Source of the DNA: Penium margaritaceum
Taxonomy: Eukaryota > Streptophyta > Zygnematophyceae > Desmidiales > Peniaceae
Reading direction: 5' to 3'
Length of the DNA: 64,000 nucleotides
NCBI GenBank assembly: GCA_023375785.1
Contig: SZWC01000034.1
Coordinates: forward strand, 1-64,000
How positions within the stretch are numbered: position 1 is the first letter of the stretch; every line of letters begins with the position of its first letter. Below the pieces are notes generated by a model. The model did no database searches, was not told where the DNA came from, and worked only from the letters and a program-made list of their open reading frames with translations. Position numbers and translations under genes: made by a program. Of this stretch, positions 9,625-20,160 are shown piece after piece.

Positions 9625-12600
9625 TTGGCGTGTGCCACTGACCATGACCACAAAGTTTACCAAGTACTTTAAACGGCTATGAACCATAACACGAGTCAGC
9701 CACGCTCAGAGTGTCCTATCACAGTGCACAGATACTAAGCATGACCTTGGAGGTATAAACAAGGTAGAATACTGGTGGCTCGGTGTGACTATTGTGTGCA
9801 ATGCCTTGACAGAGTTGGCATGTGCCACTGACCATGACCACAAATGGTTCCAAGTGACTTTTACTTCTATCGATCATAACACGAGTCAGTCACGGTCAGA
9901 GTTTCCAATCGCAGTGCAGATGTACTAGGCATGACCTTACAGGTACAAAAAAAGGTAGAATACGGGTAGATCGGTGTGGCTATTGTGCGCAATGCCTTTA
10001 CAAAGTTGGCATGTGCCACTGACAATGATTACAAAGTTTACCAAGTGACTTTAACTTATACGAATCGTAACACAAGTCAGCCACAGTCAGAGTGTCCAAT
10101 CACANGTCTACGGATCGTAACACGAGTCAGCCACGGTCAGAGTGCCCAATCACAGTTCAGATGTACTAGGCATGATCTTGCAGGTATAAACAAGGTAAAA
10201 CCCGGTGGCTTGGCACGACTATTGTGCGCAATGCATTGACAAAGTTGACATGTGCCACTGACCATGACCACAACTTTTACCAAGTACCTTAAACGGTTAT
10301 GAATCGTAACATGAGTCAACCACAATCAGAGTGCCCAATCACAGTGCACATCTGATATGCATGACCTTGCACGTATAAACAAAGGTAAAAACCCCTTGTC
10401 TTGGCACGGCTATTGTGCGCAATGCCTTGACAAAGTTGGCGTGTACCACTGACCATGACCACAAAGTATACCAAGTACTTTAAACGGCTATGAACCATAA
10501 CACGAGTCAGCCACGCTCAGAGTGTCCTATCACAGTGCACAGATACTGGGCATGACCTTGGAGGTATAAACAAGGTAGAATACTGGTGGCTCGATGTGAC
10601 TATTGTGTGCAATGCCTTGACAGAGTTGGCATGTGCCACTGACCATGACCACAAATGGTTCCAAGTGACTTTTACTTCTATCGATCATAACACGAGTCAG
10701 CCACTGTCAGAGTTTCCAATCGTAGTGCAGATGTACTAGGCATGACCTTACAGGTACAAGAAAAGGTAGAATACGGGTAGATCGGTGTGGCTATTGTGCG
10801 CAATGCCTTTACAAAGTTGGCATGTGCCACTGACAATGATTACAAAGTTTACCAAGTGACTTTAACTTATACGAATCGTAACACAAGTCAGCCACAGTCA
10901 GAGTGTCCAATCACACTTCAGATGTACTGGGCATTACCTTGCAGGTATAAACAAGGTACAAAACTGGTGGCTTGGCACGGCTATTGTGCGCAATTCCTTG
11001 ACAAAGTTGGCATGTGCCACTGACCATGACCACGAAGTTTACCAAGTACCTTAAAAGGCTATTAATCATAAGACGAGTCAGCCATGGTCAGAGTCTCCAA
11101 TCACAGTGCAGATATACGGGGCATGACCTTGCCTCTATAAACAAGGTATAATACTGGTGGCTCGGTATGGCTATTGTGTGCAATGCCTTGACAAAGATGG
11201 AATGTGCCACTGACCATGACCACAAAGTTTACCAAGTGACTTTAACGTCTACGGATCGTAACACGAGTCAGCCACGGTCAGAGTGCCCAATCACAGTTCA
11301 GATGTACTAGGCATGATCTTGCAGGTATAAACAAGGTAAAACCCGGTGGCTTGGCACGACTATTGTGCGCAATGCATTGACAAAGTTGACATGTGCCACT
11401 GACCATGACCACAACTTTTACCAAGTACCTTAAACGGTTATGAATCGTAACATGAGTCAACCACAATCAGAGTGCCCAATCACAGTGCACATNTGATATG
11501 CATGACCTTGCAGGTATAAACAAAGGTAAAAACCCCTTGTCTTGGCACGGCTATTGTGCGCAATGCCTTGACAAAGTTGGCGTGTACCACTGACCATGAC
11601 CACAAAGTATACCAAGTACTTTAAACGGCTATGAACCATAACACGAGTCAGCCACGCTCAGAGTGTCCTATCACAGTGCACAGATACTGGGCATGACCTT
11701 GGAGGTATAAACAAGGTAGAATACTGGTGGCTCGATGTGACTATTATGTGCAATGCCTTGACAGAGTTGGCATGTGCCACTGACCATGACCACAAATGGT
11801 TCCAAGTGACTTTTACTTCTATCGATCATAACACGAGTCAGCCACGGTCGGAGTTTCCAATCGTAGTGCAGATGTACTAGGCATGACCTTACAGGTACAA
11901 GAAAAGGTAGAATACGGGTAGATCGGTGTGGCTATTGTGCGCAATGCCTTGACAAAGTTGGCATGTGCCACTGACAATGATTACAAAGTTTACCAAGTGA
12001 CTTTAACTTATACGAATCGTAACACAAGTCAGCCACAGTCAGAGTGTCCAATCACATTTCAGATGTACTGGGCATTACCTTGCAGGTATAAACAAGGTAC
12101 AAAACTGGTGGCTTGGCACGGCTATTGTGCGCAATTCCTTGACAAAGTTGGCATGTGCCACTGACCATGACCACGAAGTTTACCAAGTACCTTAAAAGGC
12201 TATTAATCATAAGACGAGTCAGCCATGGTCAGAGTCTCCAATCACAGTGCAGATATACGGGGCATGACCTTGCAGCTATAAACAAGGTATAATACTGGTG
12301 GCCCGGTATGGCTATTGTGTGCAATGCCTTGACAAAGATGGAATGTACCACTGACCATGACCACAAAGTTTACCAAGTGACTTTAACGTCTACGGATCGT
12401 AACACGAGTCAGCCACGGTCAGAGTGCCCAATCACAGTTCAGATGTACTAGGCATGATCTTGCAGGTATAAACAAGGTAAAACCCGGTGGCTTGGCACGA
12501 CTATTGTGCGCAATGCATTGACAAAGTTGACATGTGCCACGGACCATGACCACAACTTTTACCAAGTACCTTAAACGGTTATGAATCGTAACATGAGTCA

Positions 12601-12718
12601 ACCACAATCAGAGTGCCCAATCACAGTGCACATCTGATATGCATGACCTTGCAGGTATAAACAAAGGTAAAAACCCCTTGTCTTGGCACGGCTATTGTGC
12701 GCAATGCCTTGACAAAGT
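9625..12718 (-). repeat. Six-monomer higher-order repeat, 1141-bp period
   Basis: Landmarks recur exactly 1141 bp apart: GTCTACGGATCG at 10106, 11247 and 12388; the CACGCTCAGAGTGTCCT monomer near 10513 and 11654; the GATCGGTGTGGCT monomer near 10781 and 11922. The copies look about 99% identical by eye, far more than neighbouring monomers, so the unit amplified recently. The third copy stops matching near 12718. The left-most copy is interrupted at the n at 10105. Confidence 0.9.
10105..10105. other. Ambiguous base at a probable contig join
   Basis: Left of this n the sequence matches the next repeat copy at an 811-bp offset; right of it the offset is 1141. The 330-bp difference equals the segment (about 10917-11246) missing here. 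The n therefore marks a join or collapse within the 1141-bp repeat. Confidence 0.7.
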
Positions 12719-14130
12719 TGGCATGTGCCACTGACCATGACCATAAATGTACCCAAGTGACTTTTACTTCTATTGATAATAACACGAGTCAGCCATGGTC
12801 AGAGTGTCCACTCACAGTACACATCTAATATGCATGACATTGCTGGTACAAACAAGGTAAGAAACCGGTGGCTTTCCACGGCTATTGTGCGCAATGCCTT
12901 GGCAAAGCTGGCATGTGCCACTGACCATGACTACAAAGTTTACCAAGTACCTTAAACGGCTATGAATCATAACACGGGTCAGCCACGGTCAGAGTATCCA
13001 ATCACAATGCAGATGTACTAGGCATGATATTGCAGGTGCAAACAAGGTAGAATACCGGTGGCTTGGCACTGCTTTTGTGCGCAATGCCTTGACAGACTTG
13101 GCATGTGTCACTGACCATGACCACAAAGTTTACCAAGTGACTTTAACCTCTACGAATCGTAACACGAGTCAGCCAAGGTCAGAGTACCCAATCACAGTGC
13201 AGATGTACTAGGCATGATCTTGCATGTGCAAACAAGATAGAATACTGGTGGCTCGGTGTGACTATCGTGCGCAATGCCTTGACAAAGGAGGTATGTGCCA
13301 CTTACCATGACGACAAAGCTTACCAAGTGACTTTAACTTTCAAGAATCATAACACTAGTCAGCCACGGTCAGAGTGTCCAATCACAGTGCAGATGCAATA
13401 GGCATGATTTTACAGGTGCAAAAAAGGTAGAATACTGGTGGCTTGGTGTGGCTATTTTGCGCAATGCCTTGACAAAGTTGGCATGTGCCACTGACAATGA
13501 CTATAACGTTTACCAAGTACCTTAAACGGCTATTGATCATAACACGAGTAAGCCACTGTCAGAGTGTACAATCATAGTGCGTATGTACTAGGCATGATCT
13601 TGCAGGTTCAAACAAGGTAGAATACTGGTGGCTCGGTGTGGCTATTTTGCGCAATGCCTTGCCAAAGTTGGCATGTACCACTGACCATGAACAAAAATCT
13701 ATCCAAGCGAATTTTACTTCTATTGATCACAACACAAGTCAGTCACGGTCCGAGTGTCCAATCACAGTGCAGATATACTAGGCATGATCTTCCAGGTGGA
13801 AACAAGGTAGAATACTGGTGGCTTGGTGTGGCTATTGTGCGCAATGCCTTGACAAAGTTGGCATGTGCCACTGACCATGACCACAAATGTATCCAAGTGA
13901 CTTTTACTTCTACTAAGCATAACACGAGTCAGCCACGGTCAGAGTATCCAATCACAGTCCAGATGTATTAGGCATGACCTTGCAGATATAAACAGGGAAG
14001 AATACTAGTGGCTCGGTATGGCTATTGTGCGCAATGCCTTGACAAAGTTGGCATGTGCCACTGACCATGACCACACATGTATCCAAATGACTTTTACTTC
14101 TATTGATCATAACACGAGTCAGCCACGGTC

Positions 14131-14135
14131 AAAGT
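14131..14135. repeat. Target-site duplication, left of element B
   Basis: AAAGT left of the element against ATCGT at 16868-16872. The satellite consensus here is CAGAGTGTCC, so an original AGAGT duplication that has since diverged on both sides is the simplest reading. Confidence 0.55.
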
Positions 14136-14828
14136 TGACAGGAAAATGAGGCAAGCCGAGCACGGAGTGGACGCAAACGGTGATGCAATGTCATGAAGCG
14201 AAGAGGAAGCGGAAGCGAAAGCGATGAAACAATGGAAAGGATTGAGGAACTGAGGCAAAAGAACAAGGAACCTAGGTACAAGTTATATAGCTCCTAGTAC
14301 TACCCTAGACTACAGCCTAGTGCGTGCACTGTGAAGCTCGTTGCAGGTAGGAGGCGACTTCCGCCATGGGCCTACTTCTGCTGCTGGTATTGCTTGGTGC
14401 GAAGCGCGGTCTGTGATTCCCCACATGCATCGGATTGTGGGGGTTGCTCCGTGCTTGGACTTGTCTCACAGAGAGGCGTCTTGACGCTCACGGGCATTGC
14501 GTTTGGCACGTAGTGCGGACCGAGCCGCCTAGAGACCGTTGACCTGTAGGGTACGTGACTGAAATTCTTTGACGGTGGCGGATCCAAGCCGTTGAGTGGT
14601 CCGCACGGGCTGGTTGCCGGCGTGAGAGTTAACCAGTCCTTGTGGCTCGGTCGGCTTTGCCGCCCGAGCCGTTGAGGCAGCTTCACGCAGCGGGTGACCC
14701 CGCTCGGAGTTGGGTATTCCAATCATTTGGGCATTCGGGGTCCAGATGCTTGGAGGGGTATTGTGCACAGTATGGGGTAGAAGATAAATGCTAGTCGGCA
14801 TTTGGTGGCAGTGGACTATTTTTTGACA
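14136..14828 (-). repeat. Element B left LTR (3' LTR on the element strand)
   Basis: 693-bp direct repeat of 16185-16867. Long identical runs surround GGAACCTAGGTACAAG and CGCCATGGGCCTACTTCTG. A near-copy of the boundary string TGACAGCCGTCCGCA (14824) lies 105 bp further in, at 14929. Confidence 0.9.
14281..14290 (-). promoter_or_regulatory. TATA box of the element B left LTR
   Basis: CTATATAACT on the element strand, about 540 nt into the LTR and 150 nt before its end. This is the usual place for the LTR core promoter. It is conserved in the other LTR at 16329-16338. Confidence 0.6.
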
Positions 14829-15997
14829 GCCGTCCGCACTGCCACAATCCCATACCAGGTTGAAGGGGTGCGCATCATGCTGCTGGCTGCACACAAAAGT
14901 TGGGTCGTGTCATCCTTGAATGCGGTACTGACAGCCGCCCGCAAGGGACCACGGTCCACAGAGAGGGAAGAATGGGGATTGGGGAGAGGGACGAGAGGAA
15001 GACGGAGCGCCAGAAAGACGGAAGGTGGTGTGAACCCATGCTCCCATGGTGCCATGGCAAGTGGAGGCAGAGGATCACCTTGGCGGGGAGGGCAGCTGCG
15101 GAAAGAGGGATCCAGGATGATTGCAACAAAGAGGGAGACGGAGCGGTGCATCATAGGCTGGAGAAGGAGGATGACACGAGAGGCAGAAGAAGAGGAAGAA
15201 CGAAAGGCGGATGGGAGAAGGAAGAAGCATGTGGCAGAGGAGAGGACAGGGGGAGGGATAGACAGTGAAGGATGATAGGTGGCGGAGGCAGTGTGTGATA
15301 GGGGGCCAGAGAATGGCAGCGAGGCAGGATCTGGAGCCGGTGATGGTTGCAGCAGGTGTGTCTCCACCGGTGGTTGGAACGAAGGAGCGAAGCCGGGTGG
15401 AGTGGCACAGTGAGGAAGAGTAGGAGGTGCAGTAGCTGTGGACATGGCAGAAGTAGTCGAGGCGGCGAAGCAGCTAGGTGGAAGCAGGGGAAGATGTGGA
15501 ATGCGCAGCTGAGGAGATAGGAAGCCAGGGGGAATAGGGCAGTGATGAAGAGTAGTGCGTGGAGGAATGGGAGCAGGAGGAGAGATGCCCAGAGGTGGGG
15601 TGACGAGAGCCAAGCATAAGGACGATGGAGACGGTGAGGAAGGAGTCAAGTCAGGGAGAGGCGATGACGAGGCCGGCAAAGTGGAGATATAGAGGGAAGG
15701 AGGCGCTGGAGGAGGAGCTAGAGGTGCTGGTGGAGCTGGAGGGGGTGTTGAAGGCACTTGCAGAGTTGGAGGAGGAGCTGGAGGCGCCAGAGAAGGTGGA
15801 GGTGCTGGAGGCGAGTAGGAGGGGAGAGGCAGGCGAGTGCTAGGTGGTGAGGAGGGTGGTGCGGTGGAGGCGCCGGAGAAGGGCAGGCAGTCCAGGATAG
15901 AAGGTGGAGTACTCTTGAGGGGAAGAGGTGGTCTGGTGGCTCGGCCAGTGTAGAAGTCATGAAGCCAGCGGAAGTCCTCCTCCGAGAAAAGAGCCAT
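14816..15997 (-). CDS. Pro/Ser-rich protein in gag position of element B
   Basis: The frame is open from within the right LTR (16306) through the primer-binding site. I place the start at the Met at 15997 (MALFSEEDFRWLHDFY), the first Met well past the primer-binding site and the start of normal-complexity sequence, giving about 393 residues. The first 40 or so residues look folded; residues 40-140 are dominated by PPAP/PPS runs, followed by a long Ser/Pro/Leu-rich region. No zinc knuckle, protease or RT motif is visible, and the frame ends just inside the left LTR. By position it would be the element's Gag-like structural protein, but I do not recognise the family. It could also be an open frame in compositionally biased sequence. 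Confidence 0.5.
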   Translation of the reverse strand: MALFSEEDFRWLHDFYTGRATRPPLPLKSTPPSILDCLPFSGASTAPPSSPPSTRLPLPSYSPPAPPPSLAPPAPPPTLQVPSTPPPAPPAPLAPPPAPPSLYISTLPASSSPLPDLTPSSPSPSSLCLALVTPPLGISPPAPIPPRTTLHHCPIPPGFLSPQLRIPHLPLLPPSCFAASTTSAMSTATAPPTLPHCATPPGFAPSFQPPVETHLLQPSPAPDPASLPFSGPLSHTASATYHPSLSIPPPVLSSATCFFLLPSAFRSSSSSASRVILLLQPMMHRSVSLFVAIILDPSFRSCPPRQGDPLPPLAMAPWEHGFTPPSVFLALRLPLVPLPNPHSSLSVDRGPLRAAVSTAFKDDTTQLLCAASSMMRTPSTWYGIVAVRTAVKK

Positions 15998-16170
15998 TGT
16001 GGTGATAAAGGGTATAAGAGCAGAGGGGGCAGCGGGAGAAGAAAGGCCGCTCGGAAGGGACACAGGCAGCCGCCCACAAGCAAGCGAAGATGGAGGTGGA
16101 GCACAGCTTGGAGAGATAGAACCAGAGAAGGGTGGTCGGGGGGGAAGAATACCAGAGGTCGGAGAATCGT

Positions 16171-16184
16171 CTGGCTCGATACCA
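16171..16184 (-). other. Primer-binding site of element B
   Basis: The minus strand reads TGGTATCGAGCCAG directly after the LTR terminus TGTCA. It resembles the initiator-Met tRNA type (TGGTATCAGAGCC) with a small difference in the middle. Confidence 0.8.
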
Positions 16185-16867
16185 TGACAGCAAATTGAGG
16201 TAAGCCAAGCACGGAGTGGGAGCGAAGGTGAGGCAATGTCACGAAACAAAGTGGAAGCGGAAGCGAAAGTGATTAAATGATGGAAAGGATTGAGGAACTG
16301 AGGCAAAAGAACAAGGAACCTAGGTACAAGTTATATAGATCATAGTACTACCCTAGACGCATAGTGCGTGCGCTATGAAACTCGGTGCAGGATAGGAGGC
16401 GGCTTCCGCCATGGGCCTGCTTCTGCTGCTGGTATTGCTTGGTGTAAGGCGCGGTCTGTGACTCCCCACATGCATCGGATTATGGGGGCTGCTCCGTGCT
16501 TGGGCTTGCCTCGGACAGAGGCGACGTGACGCTCACTGGCGCTACGTTTGGCACGTTGTGCGGATAGAGCCGCCCACAGACCGTTGGCCTGTCGGTTACG
16601 TGACGAACGTTATTTGACGGTTCCCAGCCGTTGAGTGGTCCACGCGGGCTGGTCGCCGGCGTGAGAGTTAACCGGTTGTCGTGGCTTGGTTGGCTTTGCC
16701 GCCCAAGCCATTGAGGTTGCTGCACACAGAGAGTGACCACGCTCGAAGCTGGGTATTCCAATAATTCAGGCATTCGGGGTCCAGATGCTCCGATGGGTAT
16801 TGTGCACAGCAGGGGGTAGAAGATCAATGCCAGTCGGCATTTGGTGGCAGTGGAGTATTTTCTGACA
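16185..16867 (-). repeat. Element B right LTR (5' LTR on the element strand)
   Basis: 683-bp direct repeat of 14136-14828, starting TGACAGCAAATTGAGG and ending TTTTCTGACA. It directs transcription towards lower coordinates. Confidence 0.9.
16329..16338 (-). promoter_or_regulatory. TATA box of the element B right (5') LTR
   Basis: CTATATAACT on the element strand, conserved with 14281-14290. Being in the 5' LTR, this copy would have driven the element's transcript. Confidence 0.6.
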
Positions 16868-16872
16868 ATCGT
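16868..16872. repeat. Target-site duplication, right of element B
   Basis: ATCGT followed by GTCCAATCA of the satellite. Paired with AAAGT at 14131, it agrees at three of five bases. Confidence 0.5.
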
Positions 16873-17529
16873 GTCCAATCAGAGTGCAGATGTACTAGGC
16901 ATGATCTTGCAAGTGCAAACAAGGTAGAATGCTGGTGGCTCGGTGTGGCTATTGTGCGCAATGCCTTGACAAAGTTGGCATGTGCCACTGGCCATGACCA
17001 CAAAGGTTACCATGTGACTTTAACTTCTACGAATCATAACACGAGTCAGCCACGGTCAGAGGGTCGAATAACAGTGCAGATGTACTAGGCATGATATTGC
17101 AAGTGCAAACAAGGTAGAATAATGGTAGCTCACTGTGGCTATTGTGCGCAATGCCTTGACAAAGTTGGCATGTGCCACTGACCATGACCACAAATGTATC
17201 CAAGAGACTTTTCCTTCTATTTATCAGAACACAAGTCAGCCACGGTCAGAGTGTCCAATAACAGTGCAGATTTACTAGGCATGATCTTGCAGGTGCAAAC
17301 AAGGTACAATACTGGTGGCTACGTGTGGCTATTGTGCGCAATGCCTTTACAAAGTTGGCATGTGCCACTGACCATGACCACAAATGTATCCAAGTGACTT
17401 TTACTTCTATTCACCATAACACGAGTCTGCCACAGTCACAGTGTCCAATCACTGTGCAGATGTACTAGGCATGATCTTGCAGGTACAAACACAGAAGAAT
17501 ACTAGTGGCTCGGTGTGGCTATTGTGCAA

Positions 17530-17915
17530 AATGCCTTGACAAAGTTGGCATGTGCCACTGACCATGACCACAACGATTACCAAGTACCTTAAACGGCTAT
17601 GAATCATAACACAAGTCAGCCACGGTCAGAGTGCCCAATCACAGTTCAGATGTACTAGGCATGATCTTGCAGGTCTAAACAAGGTAGAATACTGGTGGCT
17701 CGGTGTGGCTATTGTGCGCAATGCCTTGACAAAGTTGGCATGTGCCACTGACCATGACCACAACGATTACCAAGTACCTTAAACGGCTATGAATCATAAC
17801 ACAAGTCAGCCACGGTCAGAGTGCCCAATCACAGTTCAGATGTACTAGGCATGATCTTGCAGGTCTAAACAAGGTAGAATACTGGTGGCTCGGTGTGGCT
17901 ATTGTGCGCAATGCC
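17530..17915 (-). repeat. Recently duplicated single monomer
   Basis: Two adjacent monomers, about 17530-17724 and 17720-17915, read the same, including the private variants CAACGATTACC (17571 and 17761) and GCAGGTCTAAAC. The offset is exactly 190 bp, indicating recent unequal exchange or slippage. Confidence 0.85.
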
Positions 17916-19370
17916 TTGCAAATGTTGGCATGTACCACTGACCATTACCACAAATGTATCCAAGTGACTTTTACTTCTACTGATCATGACACAAGTCAGC
18001 CACGGTTAGTGTGTCCAATCACAGTGCAGATGTACTACGCATGAGCTTGCACGTACAAACAAGGTAGAATACTGGTGGCTCGGTGCGGCTATTGTGCGCA
18101 ATGCCTTGACAAAGTTGGCATGTGCCACTGGCCATAACCACAAATGTATCCAAGTGACTTTTACTTATATTCATCATGACACGAGTCACCCACGGTCAGA
18201 GTGTCCAATCATAGTGTAGACATACTGGGCATGACCTTGTATGTACAAATCAGGTAGAATACAGGTGGCTCGATGTGGCTATTGTGCGCAATGCCTTGAC
18301 AAAGTTGGCATGTACCACTGACCATGACCACAAATGTATCCAAGTGACTTTTACTTCTATTAATCATAACACGAGTCCGCCACGGTCAGAGTGTCCAATC
18401 ACAATGCACATCTAATATGCATGACCTTGCAGGTATAAAGAAGGTAAAAAACCGGTGGCTTGGTTTGACTATTGTGCGCAATGCCTTGACAAAGTTGGCA
18501 TGTGCCACTGAGCATGACCACAAATGTATCCAAGTGACTTTTACTTCTATTAATCATAACACGAGTCAGCCACGGTCTGAGAGTCCATTCATAGTGCACA
18601 TATAATATGCATGACCGTGCAGGTAAAAAAAGGTAAAAAACCGGTGGCTTGGCACGACTATTGTGCGTAATGCCTTAACAAAGTTGGCATGTGCCATTGA
18701 CAATTACCACAAAGTTTACCAAGTACCTTAAACGGATATGAGTCATAACACAAGTCAGCCACGGTCAAAGTGTCTAGTCACAGTGCAGATATACTACGCT
18801 TGACCTTACAAGTATAAACAAGGTAGAATACTGGTAGCTCGGTATGGCTATTGTGTGCAATGCCTTGACAAAGTTGACATGTGCCACTGACCATGACCAC
18901 AAATATATCCAGGTGACTTTTACTTCTATTGATCATAACAGGAGCGAGCCACGGTCAGAGTGTCCAATCACAGTGCAGATGTTCTATGGATGATCTTGCA
19001 GGTGCAGACAAAGTAGACTACTGGTGGCTCGGTGTGGCTATAGTGCGCAATGCCTTGACAAAGTTGGCAGGTGCCACTGACCATGACCACAAAGTTTACC
19101 AAGTGACTTTAACTTCTACGAATCATAACACAAGTCAGCCACGGTCAGAGTACCCAAAAACAGTGCACATCTAATATGCATGACCTTGCAGGTATAAACA
19201 GGGTAGAAACCGGTGGCTTGGGACGGCGATTGTGTGCAATGCCTTGACAAATTTGGCATGTGCCACTTACCATGACCACAAAGTTTACCAAGTACCTTAA
19301 ACGGCTATGAATCATAACACGAGTCAGCCACGGCCAGAGTGTCCAATAACAGTGCAGATGTACTAGGCAT

Positions 19371-20160
19371 GATCTTGCAGGTGCAAACACGGTAGAATAC
19401 TGGTGGCTCGGTGTGGCTATTGTGCGCAATGTCTTGACAAAGTTGGCATGTGCCACTGACCATGACCACAAATGTATCCAAGTGACTTTTACTTCTATTG
19501 ATCATAACACAAGTCAGCCACGGTCAGAGTGTCCAATCACAGTGCAGATGTAATAGGCATGATCTTGCAGGTACAAACAAGGTAGAATACTGGTGGCTCG
19601 GTGCGGCTATTGTGCGCAATGCCTTGACAAAGTTGGCAGGGGCCACTGACCATGACCACAAAGTTTACCAAGTGACTCTAAATTCTACGAATCGTAACAG
19701 GAGTCAGCCACGGTCAGAGTGTCCAATCACAGTGCAGATGTACTAGGCATGATCTTGCAGGTGCAAACAAGGTAGAATACTGGTGGCTCGGTGCGGCTAT
19801 TGTGCGCAATGCCTTGACAAAGTTGGCAGGGGCCACTGACCATGACCACAAAGTTTACCAAGTGACTCTAAATTCTACGAATCGTAACAGGAGTCAGCCA
19901 CGGTCAGAGTGTCCAATCACAGTGCAGATGTACTAGGCATGATCTTGCAGGTGCAAACACGGTAGAATACTGGTGGCTCGGTGTGGCTATTGTGCGCAAT
20001 GTCTTGACAAAGTTGGCATGTGCCACTGACCATGACCACAAATGTATCCAAGTGACTTTTACTTCTATTGATCATAACACAAGTCAGCCACGGTCAGAGT
20101 GTCCAATCACAGTGCAGATGTAATAGGCATGATCTTGCAGGTACAAACAAGGTAGAATAC
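19371..20160 (-). repeat. Recently duplicated monomer and trimer
   Basis: The monomer with GGCAGGGGCCACTG and GACTCTAAATTC occurs at about 19560-19750 and again 190 bp on. The segment 19371-19560 (with AAACACGGTAG and GATGTAATAGG) recurs 570 bp on, at 19941-20130. One-monomer and three-monomer exchange steps are therefore both visible side by side. Confidence 0.85.

Larger units (their letters stand above)
9396..14135 (-). repeat. 190-bp satellite array, reverse block
   Basis: About 25 monomers on the minus strand (the + strand shows GCAATGCCTTGACAAAG every 190 bp or so). It contains the 1141-bp higher-order unit at 9.6-12.7 kb and two single-base ambiguities (10105 and 11493). After 12.7 kb the monomers are more diverged. 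No gene is seen. Confidence 0.95.
14136..16867 (-). mobile_element. LTR retrotransposon B, short gag-only-like family, minus strand
   Basis: Fossil LTR element of 2732 bp in reverse-oriented satellite. Direct LTRs of 693 and 683 bp start TGACAG and end TGACA, with a 1356-bp interior. On the minus strand a primer-binding site TGGTATCGAGCCAG directly follows the right LTR, which gives the orientation. The interior carries one long open frame, Pro/Ser-rich, in gag position, and no protease, reverse transcriptase or integrase was seen. It fits the short 'terminal-repeat with gag' type of non-autonomous element and looks whole as such. By eye the LTRs differ at about one base in ten, including small indels, so it is of similar age to the A insertion. 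The LTR ends (TGACAG / TCTGACA) resemble those of family A. Confidence 0.85.

Noticed and set aside
9396-14130. tRNA-derived SINE origin (TGGCTCGGTGTGG loosely resembles a pol III A box)
   Set aside because: No B box at the right distance, no poly-A or other SINE tail, and the units are strictly head-to-tail.
14802-16198. Plus-strand Glu/Arg/Gly-rich frames inside element B as a gene
   Set aside because: They are the antisense of the long Pro/Ser-rich frame and are explained by its composition. The primer-binding site fixes the element on the minus strand.
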